This document shows, piece by piece, positions 55,011-62,606 of a stretch of DNA of 64,000 bases; the first letter of the stretch is position 1, and the number at the start of each line of letters is the position of its first letter. A model generated the notes under the pieces. That model ran no database searches, was not told the DNA's origin, and saw only the letters and a list, made by a program, of their open reading frames with translations. This DNA is from Streptomyces chromofuscus (lineage in GTDB: Bacteria > Actinomycetota > Actinomycetes > Streptomycetales > Streptomycetaceae): assembly GCF_015160875.1 (NCBI RefSeq), contig NZ_CP063374.1, positions 2,232,001-2,296,000 of the forward strand. Reading direction: 5' to 3'. The position numbers were made by a program, and so were the translations under genes.

Positions 55011-55360
55011 GGTGGTCCTCCCCCCAGAAGATCCCGCGCGACCCGGACGGCCCGTGTGCGCGTGTGACGGGTCCACGGGGGATCAGTGGAAATCATGCGA
55101 AACGGTGAGCACCGGCTCACCCGAACCCGACGAGTGTGACTCAGCTCATGGAGTGCGAGGATCGGTAAATGACGACGACGCCACTGACAGGTGAACGTCC
55201 GCAGGAATGATCGAACGAATTCCGGGCGTAGGCTCGCGCCAGGTCAACACCTGTCCAGGTACAGACTCCTCTGCACGGGGGATCTAGGGTCGGCTGTCGG
55301 GCCCGGCCGACCCATCCTTCGGCCACAGGAACTTCACATCGGAAGCGAGATTTCACCACC
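55011..55360. promoter_or_regulatory. Divergent control region of the exopolysaccharide cluster and pepA
   Basis: A 350-bp region with both promoters. A 16-bp palindrome GTGAGCACCGGCTCAC (6-bp arms 55105-55110 and 55115-55120) lies 95 nt upstream of the deacetylase ATG and looks like a dimeric-repressor operator. Nearer pepA there is a short GC hairpin (about 55293-55315). No gene is seen. Confidence 0.45.
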
Positions 55361-56890
55361 GTGACTGCTCTCACTCTCAGCACCGCCGCGGCGCCCGGCC
55401 TGCGGGCCGACGCGATCGTGATCGGTGTCGCCAAGGGCGACAAGGGCCCGGTCGTCGCACCGGGCGCCGAGGCCGTGGACAAGGCGTACGACGGCGGGCT
55501 CGCCGGCGTCCTGGAGACCCTGGGCGCCTCCGGCGCCGAGGGCGAGGTGACGAAGCTGCCCGCCCCGGCCGGTTTCAAGACGCCGCTCGTGGTGGCGGTG
55601 GGCCTGGGAGCCCGGCCGCAGAAGGACGCGGAGTACGGCGCGGAGGCGCTGCGCCGCGCCGCCGGGGCCGCGGCCCGTGCGCTGGCCGGCGCCAAGAAGG
55701 CCGCCTTCGCGCTGCCGGCCGCGGACGCGGCCTCGGTCGGCGCCGTCGCCGAGGGCGCGCTGCTCGGCGCGTACTCCTTCGACACGTACAAGAACAACGG
55801 CGGCGACACCAAGAACAAGAAGAACGGCAAGGCCCCGCTCGCCGAGGTCACCGTGCTCGGCGCCAAGCCCCGCGACAAGGCGCACAAGGCGGCGATCGAG
55901 CGCGCCACGGCCGTGTCCGAGGAGCTGAACCGTGCCCGCGACCTGATCAACACCCCGCCGAACGACCTCAACCCCGAGGCGTTCGCCGCGGTCGCGCAGG
56001 CCGCGGCCAAGGAGCACGGCATCAAGGTGCAGGTGCTCGACGAGAAGGCGCTGGCCAAGGGCGGCTACGGCGGCATCCTGGGCGTCGGCTCCGGGTCCGC
56101 GTCGGCGCCGCGGCTGGTGAAGCTGTCGTACACCTCCTCGAAGGCGAAGAAGCACCTCGCCTTCGTCGGCAAGGGCATCACCTACGACTCGGGCGGCATC
56201 TCGCTGAAGCCGGCCGGTCACAACGAGACGATGAAGTGCGACATGAGCGGCGCGGCGGCGGTCTTCGCGGCCGTGGTCGCCGCCGCCCGGCTCGGGCTGG
56301 AGGTCAACGTCACGGGGTGGCTGGCGCTGGCCGAGAACATGCCGTCCGGGTCGGCCACGCGGCCGGGTGACGTGCTGCGGATGTACAGCGGCAAGACCGT
56401 CGAGGTGCTGAACACCGACGCCGAGGGCCGGCTGGTGCTGGCGGACGCGCTGTGGGCGGCGTCGCAGGAGAAGCCGGACGCGATCGTGGACGTGGCGACG
56501 CTGACCGGGGCGATGATGCTGGCGCTGGGCAACCGGACGTTCGGCGTGATGGCCAACGACGACGCGTTCCGCTCCGCGGTGCACGAGGCCGCGGAGGAGG
56601 TGGGCGAGGCGGCGTGGCCGATGCCGCTGCCGGAGCACCTGCGCAAGGGCATGGACTCGCCGACCGCCGACATCGCGAACATGGGCGAGCGGATGGGCGG
56701 CGGCCTGGTCGCCGGGCTCTTCCTGCGGGAGTTCGTGGGCGAGGGCATCACCTGGGCGCACCTGGACATCGCCGGGCCCGCCTTCAACGAGCAGGGGCCG
56801 TTCGGATACACGCCGAAGGGCGGGACCGGGTCCGGGGTGCGGACCCTGGTGCGGCTGGCGGAGCTGACGGCCGCGGGTGATCTCGGGTGA
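55361..56890 (+). CDS. pepA: Leucyl aminopeptidase (M17)
   Basis: A 509-aa cytosolic aminopeptidase. The M17 signature NTDAEGRLVLADAL is at about residues 352-365, with the two-metal ligands in GKGITYDSGGISLKP (Lys and Asp) and the upstream LINTPPNDLNP. It removes N-terminal residues from peptides as a hexamer. The GTG start fits the start of the N-terminal macro-like domain. The Shine-Dalgarno is weak. It is followed by a small inverted-repeat element. Confidence 0.96.
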   Translation: MTALTLSTAAAPGLRADAIVIGVAKGDKGPVVAPGAEAVDKAYDGGLAGVLETLGASGAEGEVTKLPAPAGFKTPLVVAVGLGARPQKDAEYGAEALRRAAGAAARALAGAKKAAFALPAADAASVGAVAEGALLGAYSFDTYKNNGGDTKNKKNGKAPLAEVTVLGAKPRDKAHKAAIERATAVSEELNRARDLINTPPNDLNPEAFAAVAQAAAKEHGIKVQVLDEKALAKGGYGGILGVGSGSASAPRLVKLSYTSSKAKKHLAFVGKGITYDSGGISLKPAGHNETMKCDMSGAAAVFAAVVAAARLGLEVNVTGWLALAENMPSGSATRPGDVLRMYSGKTVEVLNTDAEGRLVLADALWAASQEKPDAIVDVATLTGAMMLALGNRTFGVMANDDAFRSAVHEAAEEVGEAAWPMPLPEHLRKGMDSPTADIANMGERMGGGLVAGLFLREFVGEGITWAHLDIAGPAFNEQGPFGYTPKGGTGSGVRTLVRLAELTAAGDLG

Positions 56891-56905
56891 CGTCCGCCCG
56901 CTAGT

Positions 56906-57002
56906 GCCGCGGCAGGCAACGTGTGTCCGGCAAGGAGCGGCGTCCGGTGCGACGAGAGGGCGTGCCGGGCGTCGCGACGGGGTGAACGTTGCCTGTCGCG
57001 GC
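56906..57002. repeat. Short inverted-repeat element (MITE-like)
   Basis: A 17-bp inverted repeat with one wobble mismatch: GCCGCGGCAGGCAACGT at 56906-56922 and its near complement at 56986-57002, enclosing 63 bp with no frame of its own. It starts 16 nt past the pepA stop. Length and structure fit a tiny non-autonomous element or a long-range terminator arm. Confidence 0.6.
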
Positions 57003-57039
57003 GCCGGCTCGGTTCTCACTGTCGCGCGGGTGCGGGTGG

Positions 57040-57099
57040 ACTGCGGTTCGTCGCGCCCGCGCGGCAGAGCCGCACATCAGCCACAGCCCCGCGCCCCTT
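57040..57099. repeat. Streptomyces extragenic GC-rich sequence, copy 2
   Basis: Same layout as 52901-52961: a GGTTCGTCGCGCCCG start, a GCGGCAGAGCCGC hairpin and CCCCGCGCCCCTT. With the inverted-repeat element it fills most of the 413-bp pepA-lpd gap; the lpd promoter and GGAGG site take the remainder (57100-57303). Confidence 0.6.
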
Positions 57100-57303
57100 C
57101 ACGTCGGCCGCCGCCCCGTTCGTTACACATGAGCGTGCGACGTATCACACCCCGGCCCCGCGTCTCGTTGTGTGCCGACAAGTGCGAAGATGGGCCACGG
57201 CAGGACAGGGCCCCACCGAAGGGCCGAAGTAGAGCGGCCGGACACCAGCCGCCAGCCGGTCATCGTCGACCGGCGTACGGCGCACATGCATGGAGGACGT
57301 GAC

Positions 57304-58692
57304 GTGGCGAACGACGCCAGCACCGTTTTCGACCTAGTGATCCTCGGCGGTGGCAGCGGTGGTTACGCCGCGGCCCTGCGCGGGGCTCAGCTGGGCCTGG
57401 ACGTCGCCCTGATCGAGAAGGACAAGGTCGGCGGCACCTGCCTGCACCGGGGTTGCATCCCCACCAAGGCCCTGCTGCACGCGGGCGAGATCGCCGACCA
57501 GGCCCGCGAGAGCGAGCAGTTCGGCGTGAAGGCCACTCTCGAGGGCATCGACGTCGCCGGGGTCCACAAGTACAAGGACGAGGTGATCTCGGGCCTGTAC
57601 AAGGGTCTGCAGGGCCTCATCGCCTCCCGGAAGGTGACCTACATCGAGGGCGCGGGACGGCTGTCCTCCCCGACCTCGGTCGACGTGAACGGCCAGCGCA
57701 TCCAGGGCCGCCACGTCCTGCTGGCGACCGGTTCCGTGCCGAAGTCGCTGCCCGGTCTGGAGATCGACGGCGACCGGATCATCTCCTCGGACCACGCCCT
57801 CGTCCTGGACCGCGTGCCGAAGTCGGCGATCGTGCTCGGCGGCGGTGTCATCGGCGTCGAGTTCGCCTCCGCCTGGAAGTCCTTCGGCACCGACGTCACG
57901 ATCATCGAGGGTCTGAAGCACCTCGTCCCGGTCGAGGACGAGAACAGCTCGAAGCTTCTTGAGCGCGCCTTCCGCAAGCGCGGCATCAAGTTCAACCTGG
58001 GCACCTTCTTCCAGAAGGCCGAGTACACGGCCGACGGTGTCAAGGTCACCCTCGCCGACGGCAAGGAGTTCGAGGCCGAGGTCCTGCTGGTCGCGGTCGG
58101 CCGCGGCCCGGTCTCGCAGGGCCTGGGCTATGAGGAGGCCGGGGTCGCCATGGACCGCGGCTACGTCCTCGTCGACGAGTACATGCGGACCAACGTCCCG
58201 ACGATCTCGGCGGTCGGCGACCTGGTCCCGACGCTCCAGCTCGCGCACGTCGGCTTCGCCGAGGGCATCCTGGTGGCGGAGCGGCTGGCCGGTCTGAAGA
58301 CCGTCCCGATCGACTACGACGGCGTGCCCCGGGTGACGTACTGCCACCCCGAGGTCGCCTCCGTCGGCATCACCGAGGCCAAGGCCAAGGAGGTCTACGG
58401 CGCGGACAAGGTCGTCGCCCTGAAGTACAACCTGGCGGGCAACGGCAAGAGCAAGATCCTGAAGACCGCCGGCGAGATCAAGCTCGTCCAGGTCAAGGAC
58501 GGTGCGGTGGTCGGCGTGCACATGGTCGGCGACCGTATGGGCGAGCAGGTCGGCGAGGCCCAGCTGATCTACAACTGGGAGGCGCTGCCGGCCGAGGTGG
58601 CCCAGCTCATCCACGCCCACCCGACGCAGAACGAGGCGCTCGGCGAGGCTCACCTGGCCCTGGCCGGCAAGCCGCTGCACTCCCACGACTGA
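57304..58692 (+). CDS. lpdA: Dihydrolipoyl dehydrogenase (E3)
   Basis: A 462-aa flavoprotein from GTG 57304 (GGAGG 7 nt upstream). FAD-binding [17 protein letters not shown], redox-active disulfide [13 protein letters not shown] (Cys about 42 and 47), NAD-binding [11 protein letters not shown], and the catalytic His-Glu pair [14 protein letters not shown] at the C-terminus are all intact. It reoxidises dihydrolipoamide on the E2 of 2-oxoacid dehydrogenases. sucB follows after 62 nt on the same strand, so the pair is likely an operon. Confidence 0.98.
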   Translation: MANDASTVFDLVILGGGSGGYAAALRGAQLGLDVALIEKDKVGGTCLHRGCIPTKALLHAGEIADQARESEQFGVKATLEGIDVAGVHKYKDEVISGLYKGLQGLIASRKVTYIEGAGRLSSPTSVDVNGQRIQGRHVLLATGSVPKSLPGLEIDGDRIISSDHALVLDRVPKSAIVLGGGVIGVEFASAWKSFGTDVTIIEGLKHLVPVEDENSSKLLERAFRKRGIKFNLGTFFQKAEYTADGVKVTLADGKEFEAEVLLVAVGRGPVSQGLGYEEAGVAMDRGYVLVDEYMRTNVPTISAVGDLVPTLQLAHVGFAEGILVAERLAGLKTVPIDYDGVPRVTYCHPEVASVGITEAKAKEVYGADKVVALKYNLAGNGKSKILKTAGEIKLVQVKDGAVVGVHMVGDRMGEQVGEAQLIYNWEALPAEVAQLIHAHPTQNEALGEAHLALAGKPLHSHD

Positions 58693-58754
58693 CGCCCTCG
58701 GTCATCGGGCGCGACGACACAGACTTCCGCAATTCGTTAGGAGCAACCGAAACC

Positions 58755-60553
58755 ATGGCGGTTTCCGTAACCCTTCCGGCGCTCGGCGAGAGCGTCACCG
58801 AGGGCACTGTCACCCGCTGGCTGAAGGCCGAGGGTGAGCGCGTCGAGGCCGACGAGCCGCTGCTCGAGGTCTCCACCGACAAGGTCGACACCGAGATCCC
58901 GGCCCCGGCCGCCGGTGTCCTGGCCTCCATCAAGGTCGCCGAGGACGAGACCGTCGAGGTCGGCGCCGAGCTGGCCGTCATCGACGACGGCACCGGTGCG
59001 CCGGCCGCCGCTCCGGCCCCGGCCGCCGAGCAGGTCGCCCCGCCGGCCCCGGAGCCGGCCCCGCAGGCCCAGCCGTCCACCGAGCAGGCCGCCCCCGCCC
59101 CGGCGCCCACCGCCGAGGCCGCGGCCGGCGGCGGCACCGCCGAGGGCACGGACGTGGTCCTGCCCGCGCTCGGCGAGAGCGTCACCGAGGGCACCGTCAC
59201 CCGCTGGCTGAAGTCGGTCGGCGACAGCGTCGAGGCCGACGAGCCGCTGCTCGAGGTCTCCACCGACAAGGTCGACACCGAGATCCCGGCCCCCGCCTCC
59301 GGCGTGCTGCTGGAGATCACGGTCGGCGAGGACGAGACGGCCGAGGTCGGCGCCAAGCTGGCCGTCATCGGCACCCCGGGCGCTGCTCCGGCCGCTGCCC
59401 CGGCTCCGGCGGCCCCGGCGCCCGCGCCCGCCGCCCCGGCCCCGCAGGCTCCGGCCGCCCCGGCTGCTCCGGCGGAGCCCGCCGCCCAGGCTCCGGCCCC
59501 GCGGCTCCCGCCGTCCCGGCCCAGCCCTCGGCTCCGGCCCAGCCGGCCGCCCCGGCCGCCCCTGCCCCCGCCGCCGCCCCGGCCGCTCCGGTTCCCGCCG
59601 CCGCGCAGCCGACCGACGAGGGCGCCTACGTCACCCCGCTGGTGCGCAAACTCGCCGCAGAGAACGGCGTCGACCTGGCCACCGTCAAGGGCACCGGCGT
59701 CGGTGGCCGGATCCGCAAGCAGGACGTCCTGGCCGCCGCCGAGGCCGCGAAGGCCGCCGCCGCGGCTCCGGCTCCGGCCGCCGCCCCGGCTGCCGCCGCC
59801 GCCAAGAAGACGCCGGTCCTGGAGGCCTCCCCGCTGCGCGGCCAGACCGTCAAGATGCCGCGCATCCGCAAGGTCATCGGCGACAACATGGTCAAGGCGC
59901 TGCACGAGCAGGCCCAGCTGTCGTCGGTCGTCGAGGTCGACGTCACCCGCCTGATGAAGCTGCGCGCCCGGGCCAAGGACGCGTTCGCGGCCCGTGAGGG
60001 CGTCAAGCTCTCCCCGATGCCGTTCTTCGTCAAGGCCGCCGCGCAGGCGCTGAAGGCCCACCCGGCCGTCAACGCCAAGATCAACGAGGCCGAGGGGACC
60101 ATCACCTACTTCGACACCGAGCACATCGGTATCGCGGTGGACTCCGAGAAGGGCCTGATGACCCCGGTCATCAAGAACGCCGGCGACCTCAACCTCGCCG
60201 GCATCGCCAAGGCCACGGCCGACCTGGCGGGCAAGGTCCGCGGCAACAAGATCACGCCGGACGAGCTCGCGGGCGCGACCTTCACCATCTCCAACACCGG
60301 TTCGCGCGGCGCACTGTTCGACACGATCATCGTGCCGCCGGGCCAGGTCGCGATCCTCGGCATCGGCGCCACGGTCAAGCGCCCCGCCGTGATCGAGACG
60401 GAGGAGGGCACGGTCATCGGCGTCCGCGACATGACGTACCTGACCCTGTCCTACGACCACCGCCTGGTCGACGGCGCCGACGCCGCGCGTTACCTGACGG
60501 CGGTCAAGGCCATCCTGGAGGCCGGCGAGTTCGAGGTCGAACTCGGCCTGTAG
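58755..60553 (+). pseudogene. sucB: 2-oxoacid dehydrogenase E2 (dihydrolipoamide succinyl-/acyltransferase) with a one-base frameshift
   Basis: Two lipoyl domains (about residues 1-80 and 130-210, each with the lipoyl lysine in [12 protein letters not shown]), Ala/Pro linkers, a peripheral-subunit-binding domain ([28 protein letters not shown]) and a catalytic domain ending [17 protein letters not shown]. The first part reads in one frame up to about 59500, and the rest in another. Adding one base within 59496-59503, in a GGCCCCGCGG run, restores a 599-aa protein of normal length. As written the reading frame is broken. Since the gene is central to the TCA cycle, a base missing from the sequence is the likelier explanation than a true mutation. 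Confidence 0.92.
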
Positions 60554-60576
60554 GCGTCCTTCGACGCACGCGCGTC

Positions 60577-60611
60577 GGTGCCCCCACCCGGAATCTCCGG
60601 GTGGGGGCACC
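60577..60611. terminator. Hairpin terminator after sucB
   Basis: A perfect 15-bp stem (GGTGCCCCCACCCGG at 60577-60591, complement at 60597-60611, loop AATCT) lies 24 nt beyond the sucB stop and 40 nt before the end of the converging collagen-like gene. Confidence 0.85.
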
Positions 60612-60650
60612 TGCGTGAAGGGCTCAGGGCCCGAGTGGGTCAGCGCGGGA

Positions 60651-61235
60651 TCACGCGGGGGGCTGCGGGGTGACCGCGGTCCACGGGGCCGTGCACTCGA
60701 GCTCGTTCCCCGGAACGTTGCAGAAGGTCTCCACCACCGTGCCGGTGGTGGTGATCACCTGGACGTTCAGCGTGTTGCCCTGCTCGGACACCGTGATGTC
60801 GCAGGCGTTGTCGGGGGCGTTCGCGTTGTCCGAGAGGTTCGACCACGTGTACGAGCCGGGGTCCGGCTGGAGAGTGCGCATGCCGACCGAGATGTCGCCC
60901 TCGTCGTCGATGACCCCGGTGTACTGCTGCGATCCGCGGTTGTAGCTGTCGATGCTCACGCACGGCCCGGGAGGCCCGGGAGGTCCAGGGGGTCCGGGAG
61001 GTCCAGGGGGTCCGGGCGGACCAGGAGGGCCCTGCTCGCCCCGGCAGTAGTCGTAGTTGCCCTGTTCACACTTGCCCGGGACCGGGTCGGCCCCGTCCAG
61101 GCTGTGGGCCGCCGCAACCCCGGACGGCGAGATGCCGACCAGGGCGGCGGCCAGGAGCATCGTGCCCGCCAGCCGAGAACCACGTCGCCGGGCGGACGCC
61201 CGGGGCCGCGGGGGTGGTTGTTCGAGTCGCATCAT
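60651..61235 (-). CDS. Secreted protein with a short collagen-like (Gly-Pro-Pro) segment
   Basis: A 194-aa protein. ATG 61235 gives an Arg-rich start followed by a signal peptide (TMLLAAALVGISPSGVAAA). The mature part begins with Cys-containing GKCEQGNYDYCRG, then seven Gly-Pro-Pro/Xaa triplets (about 66-88, GPPGPPGPPGPPGPPGPPGP), then a roughly 100-aa C-terminal domain with four Cys and a beta-rich look. The triplet run is the pattern of a collagen triple helix, though too short to be stable alone. Upstream in-frame starts exist (61322), so the true start is uncertain. Function unknown. Confidence 0.78.
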   Translation of the reverse strand: MMRLEQPPPRPRASARRRGSRLAGTMLLAAALVGISPSGVAAAHSLDGADPVPGKCEQGNYDYCRGEQGPPGPPGPPGPPGPPGPPGPPGPCVSIDSYNRGSQQYTGVIDDEGDISVGMRTLQPDPGSYTWSNLSDNANAPDNACDITVSEQGNTLNVQVITTTGTVVETFCNVPGNELECTAPWTAVTPQPPA

Positions 61236-61505
61236 GCGCGTTTCGTGTCCCGTCTGATCGAAGGGAAATGGCGCGATCATTTTTGATACGAGCGTTTCAT
61301 CGACGGCGCGCGACACACGCACCGCAGCGGACGGTTACGGGGAACCACCTGTCCGGCGCAGAGCGACGCGGCGGCGCGCACCCGCGCCGACACCGCCCGC
61401 GGTTCCCCGGCGCCGGACCCGGCACCGGCGCCGCCGATCCGATGCCGGCATGTAAGTCTCGTCTCACCTGCACCAAAGCGCCCCCATGCGCCCCTCCCCC
61501 GCGCG

Positions 61506-61524
61506 TAGACGGCCGTATTGTCTA
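61506..61524 (+). promoter_or_regulatory. Possible autoregulatory operator before the GntR gene
   Basis: An inverted repeat TAGAC (61506-61510) / GTCTA (61520-61524) with a 9-nt centre overlaps a TATTGT -10-like hexamer (61516-61521), 28 nt upstream of the start. Binding there would block the promoter. The 316-bp region upstream (61236-61551) shows no gene. Confidence 0.4.
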
Positions 61525-61551
61525 AACGTCAACGCGCCCTAAGGAGCTCCC

Positions 61552-62175
61552 ATGACCGCGCCCGTCGTCCACTCGCTGCGCGAACAGATCCGCGAGCACA
61601 TCCTCGAGGGGATCATCAGCGGACGCTGGAAGCCGGGCGAGCGGATCGTGGAGCGCCGTATCGCCACCGAGCTGGAGGTCAGCCAGACGCCGGTCCGCGA
61701 GGCGCTGCGCGAGCTGGAGTCGCTGCGCCTGATCGAGTCGGCGCCCAACAAGGGCGTACGGGTGCGCAGTCTGACCGCCGCCGATCTGGAGGAGAGTTAC
61801 CCCGTCCGCGCCGGCCTGGAGGCCATCGCGGCGGAACTGGCGGCGGATCGGCTGGCCGACGACTGCTCGGCCCTGGAGCCGCACGTCGCCGCGCTGTACG
61901 AGGCCGACAGCAAGGCGGACGGCACGGCCCAGGTCCGGCACACGGTCGCCTTCCACCGCGAACTGGTCCGCGCCGCGGGCAACTCGGTGCTGCTGCACAC
62001 CTGGGAGGGACTCGGCATCGAGGTGTTCACCGCGCTGTCGATCCGCTGGCTGGGCACGGTGCAGCAGTCGTACGCCGAGGAGCACGAGGAGCTGGTCGCG
62101 GCCTTCCGGCGCCGGGACCCCCGCATCGCGGAGATCGTCAAGTCCCACGTCCTGGGGTGCGCGCCGCGGGCGTGA
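61552..62175 (+). CDS. GntR-family transcriptional regulator (FadR/FCD subfamily)
   Basis: A 207-aa regulator. AAGGAG stands 5 nt before the ATG. The winged helix (about 5-70) has the GntR pattern LREQIREHILEGIISGRWKPGERIVERRIATELEVSQTPVREALRELESLRLIES. The C-terminal all-helical FCD domain (about 78-200) has the Asp/His metal or ligand pocket (DLEESYPVRAGLEAIAAELAA, HVAALYEA, VAFHRELVRAAGN). FCD regulators bind small organic acids. It lies next to aceE, so a link to pyruvate or acetyl-CoA metabolism is plausible. Confidence 0.95.
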   Translation: MTAPVVHSLREQIREHILEGIISGRWKPGERIVERRIATELEVSQTPVREALRELESLRLIESAPNKGVRVRSLTAADLEESYPVRAGLEAIAAELAADRLADDCSALEPHVAALYEADSKADGTAQVRHTVAFHRELVRAAGNSVLLHTWEGLGIEVFTALSIRWLGTVQQSYAEEHEELVAAFRRRDPRIAEIVKSHVLGCAPRA

Positions 62176-62204
62176 GCCCTTCGACACGCCCATAACGTGG
62201 CGGC

Positions 62205-62303
62205 ATGTCCGACGCGGCACACGGTGTTCACGGCAGACCGCCCACACGCGAGGAGAAGTGGGCCCGGTTCAAGGAGTCGCCCCCCGCCCACGCTGTCGCG
62301 TGA
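62205..62303 (+). CDS. Very small possible gene (32 aa)
   Basis: An ATG-started 32-codon frame after the GntR gene with polar, biased content (RPPTREEKWARFKESP). A TAACGT hexamer 7 nt before the ATG could be a promoter -10 element of a leaderless transcript. I cannot relate it to a known protein, and it may be a decayed gene start. It lies in the 431-bp gap before aceE. Confidence 0.3.
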   Translation: MSDAAHGVHGRPPTREEKWARFKESPPAHAVA

Positions 62304-62445
62304 CGGCCGGGCGACAAGCGAGCAGCGGTGCACTCAAACGCGCCTCACCTGCGAAAACCAGGCAAAAACACGGCACCCGGTGCACGAGCCGGAGGCACCG
62401 CGTGCCGACTTTCTCGCGATCGAGAGGTTTTGCCCCTCAAACCTT

Positions 62446-62462
62446 TGATCGATCATCGATCA
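62446..62462. promoter_or_regulatory. 17-bp palindrome upstream of aceE, probable operator
   Basis: TGATCGATCATCGATCA is a perfect 8-bp inverted repeat around one base, in the AT-rich part of the aceE leader, 144 nt before the start. It is a clear candidate for a dimeric regulator, possibly the GntR/FCD protein upstream. Confidence 0.55.
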
Positions 62463-62606
62463 GCGAGTTACAGTCACCGACGGGCCGCGCGCGGAGCCGC
62501 ACAAACGACTCCGTACCAAGCCTCACGCCCTGTCCTGCCAAAGACCAAGGGCACACCCGAACCCTTACCGATGAGGGAACCCCCTTCGACTGAGGAAGGC
62601 GGCGAC

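Noticed and set aside
52899..55067. 722-aa plus-strand frame opposite the Agd3-like gene
   Set aside because: Antisense shadow; the minus strand carries signal peptide, catalytic motifs and a good RBS.
55141..56058. Minus-strand frame overlapping the start of pepA
   Set aside because: Ser/Ala-rich antisense of a well-supported aminopeptidase gene.
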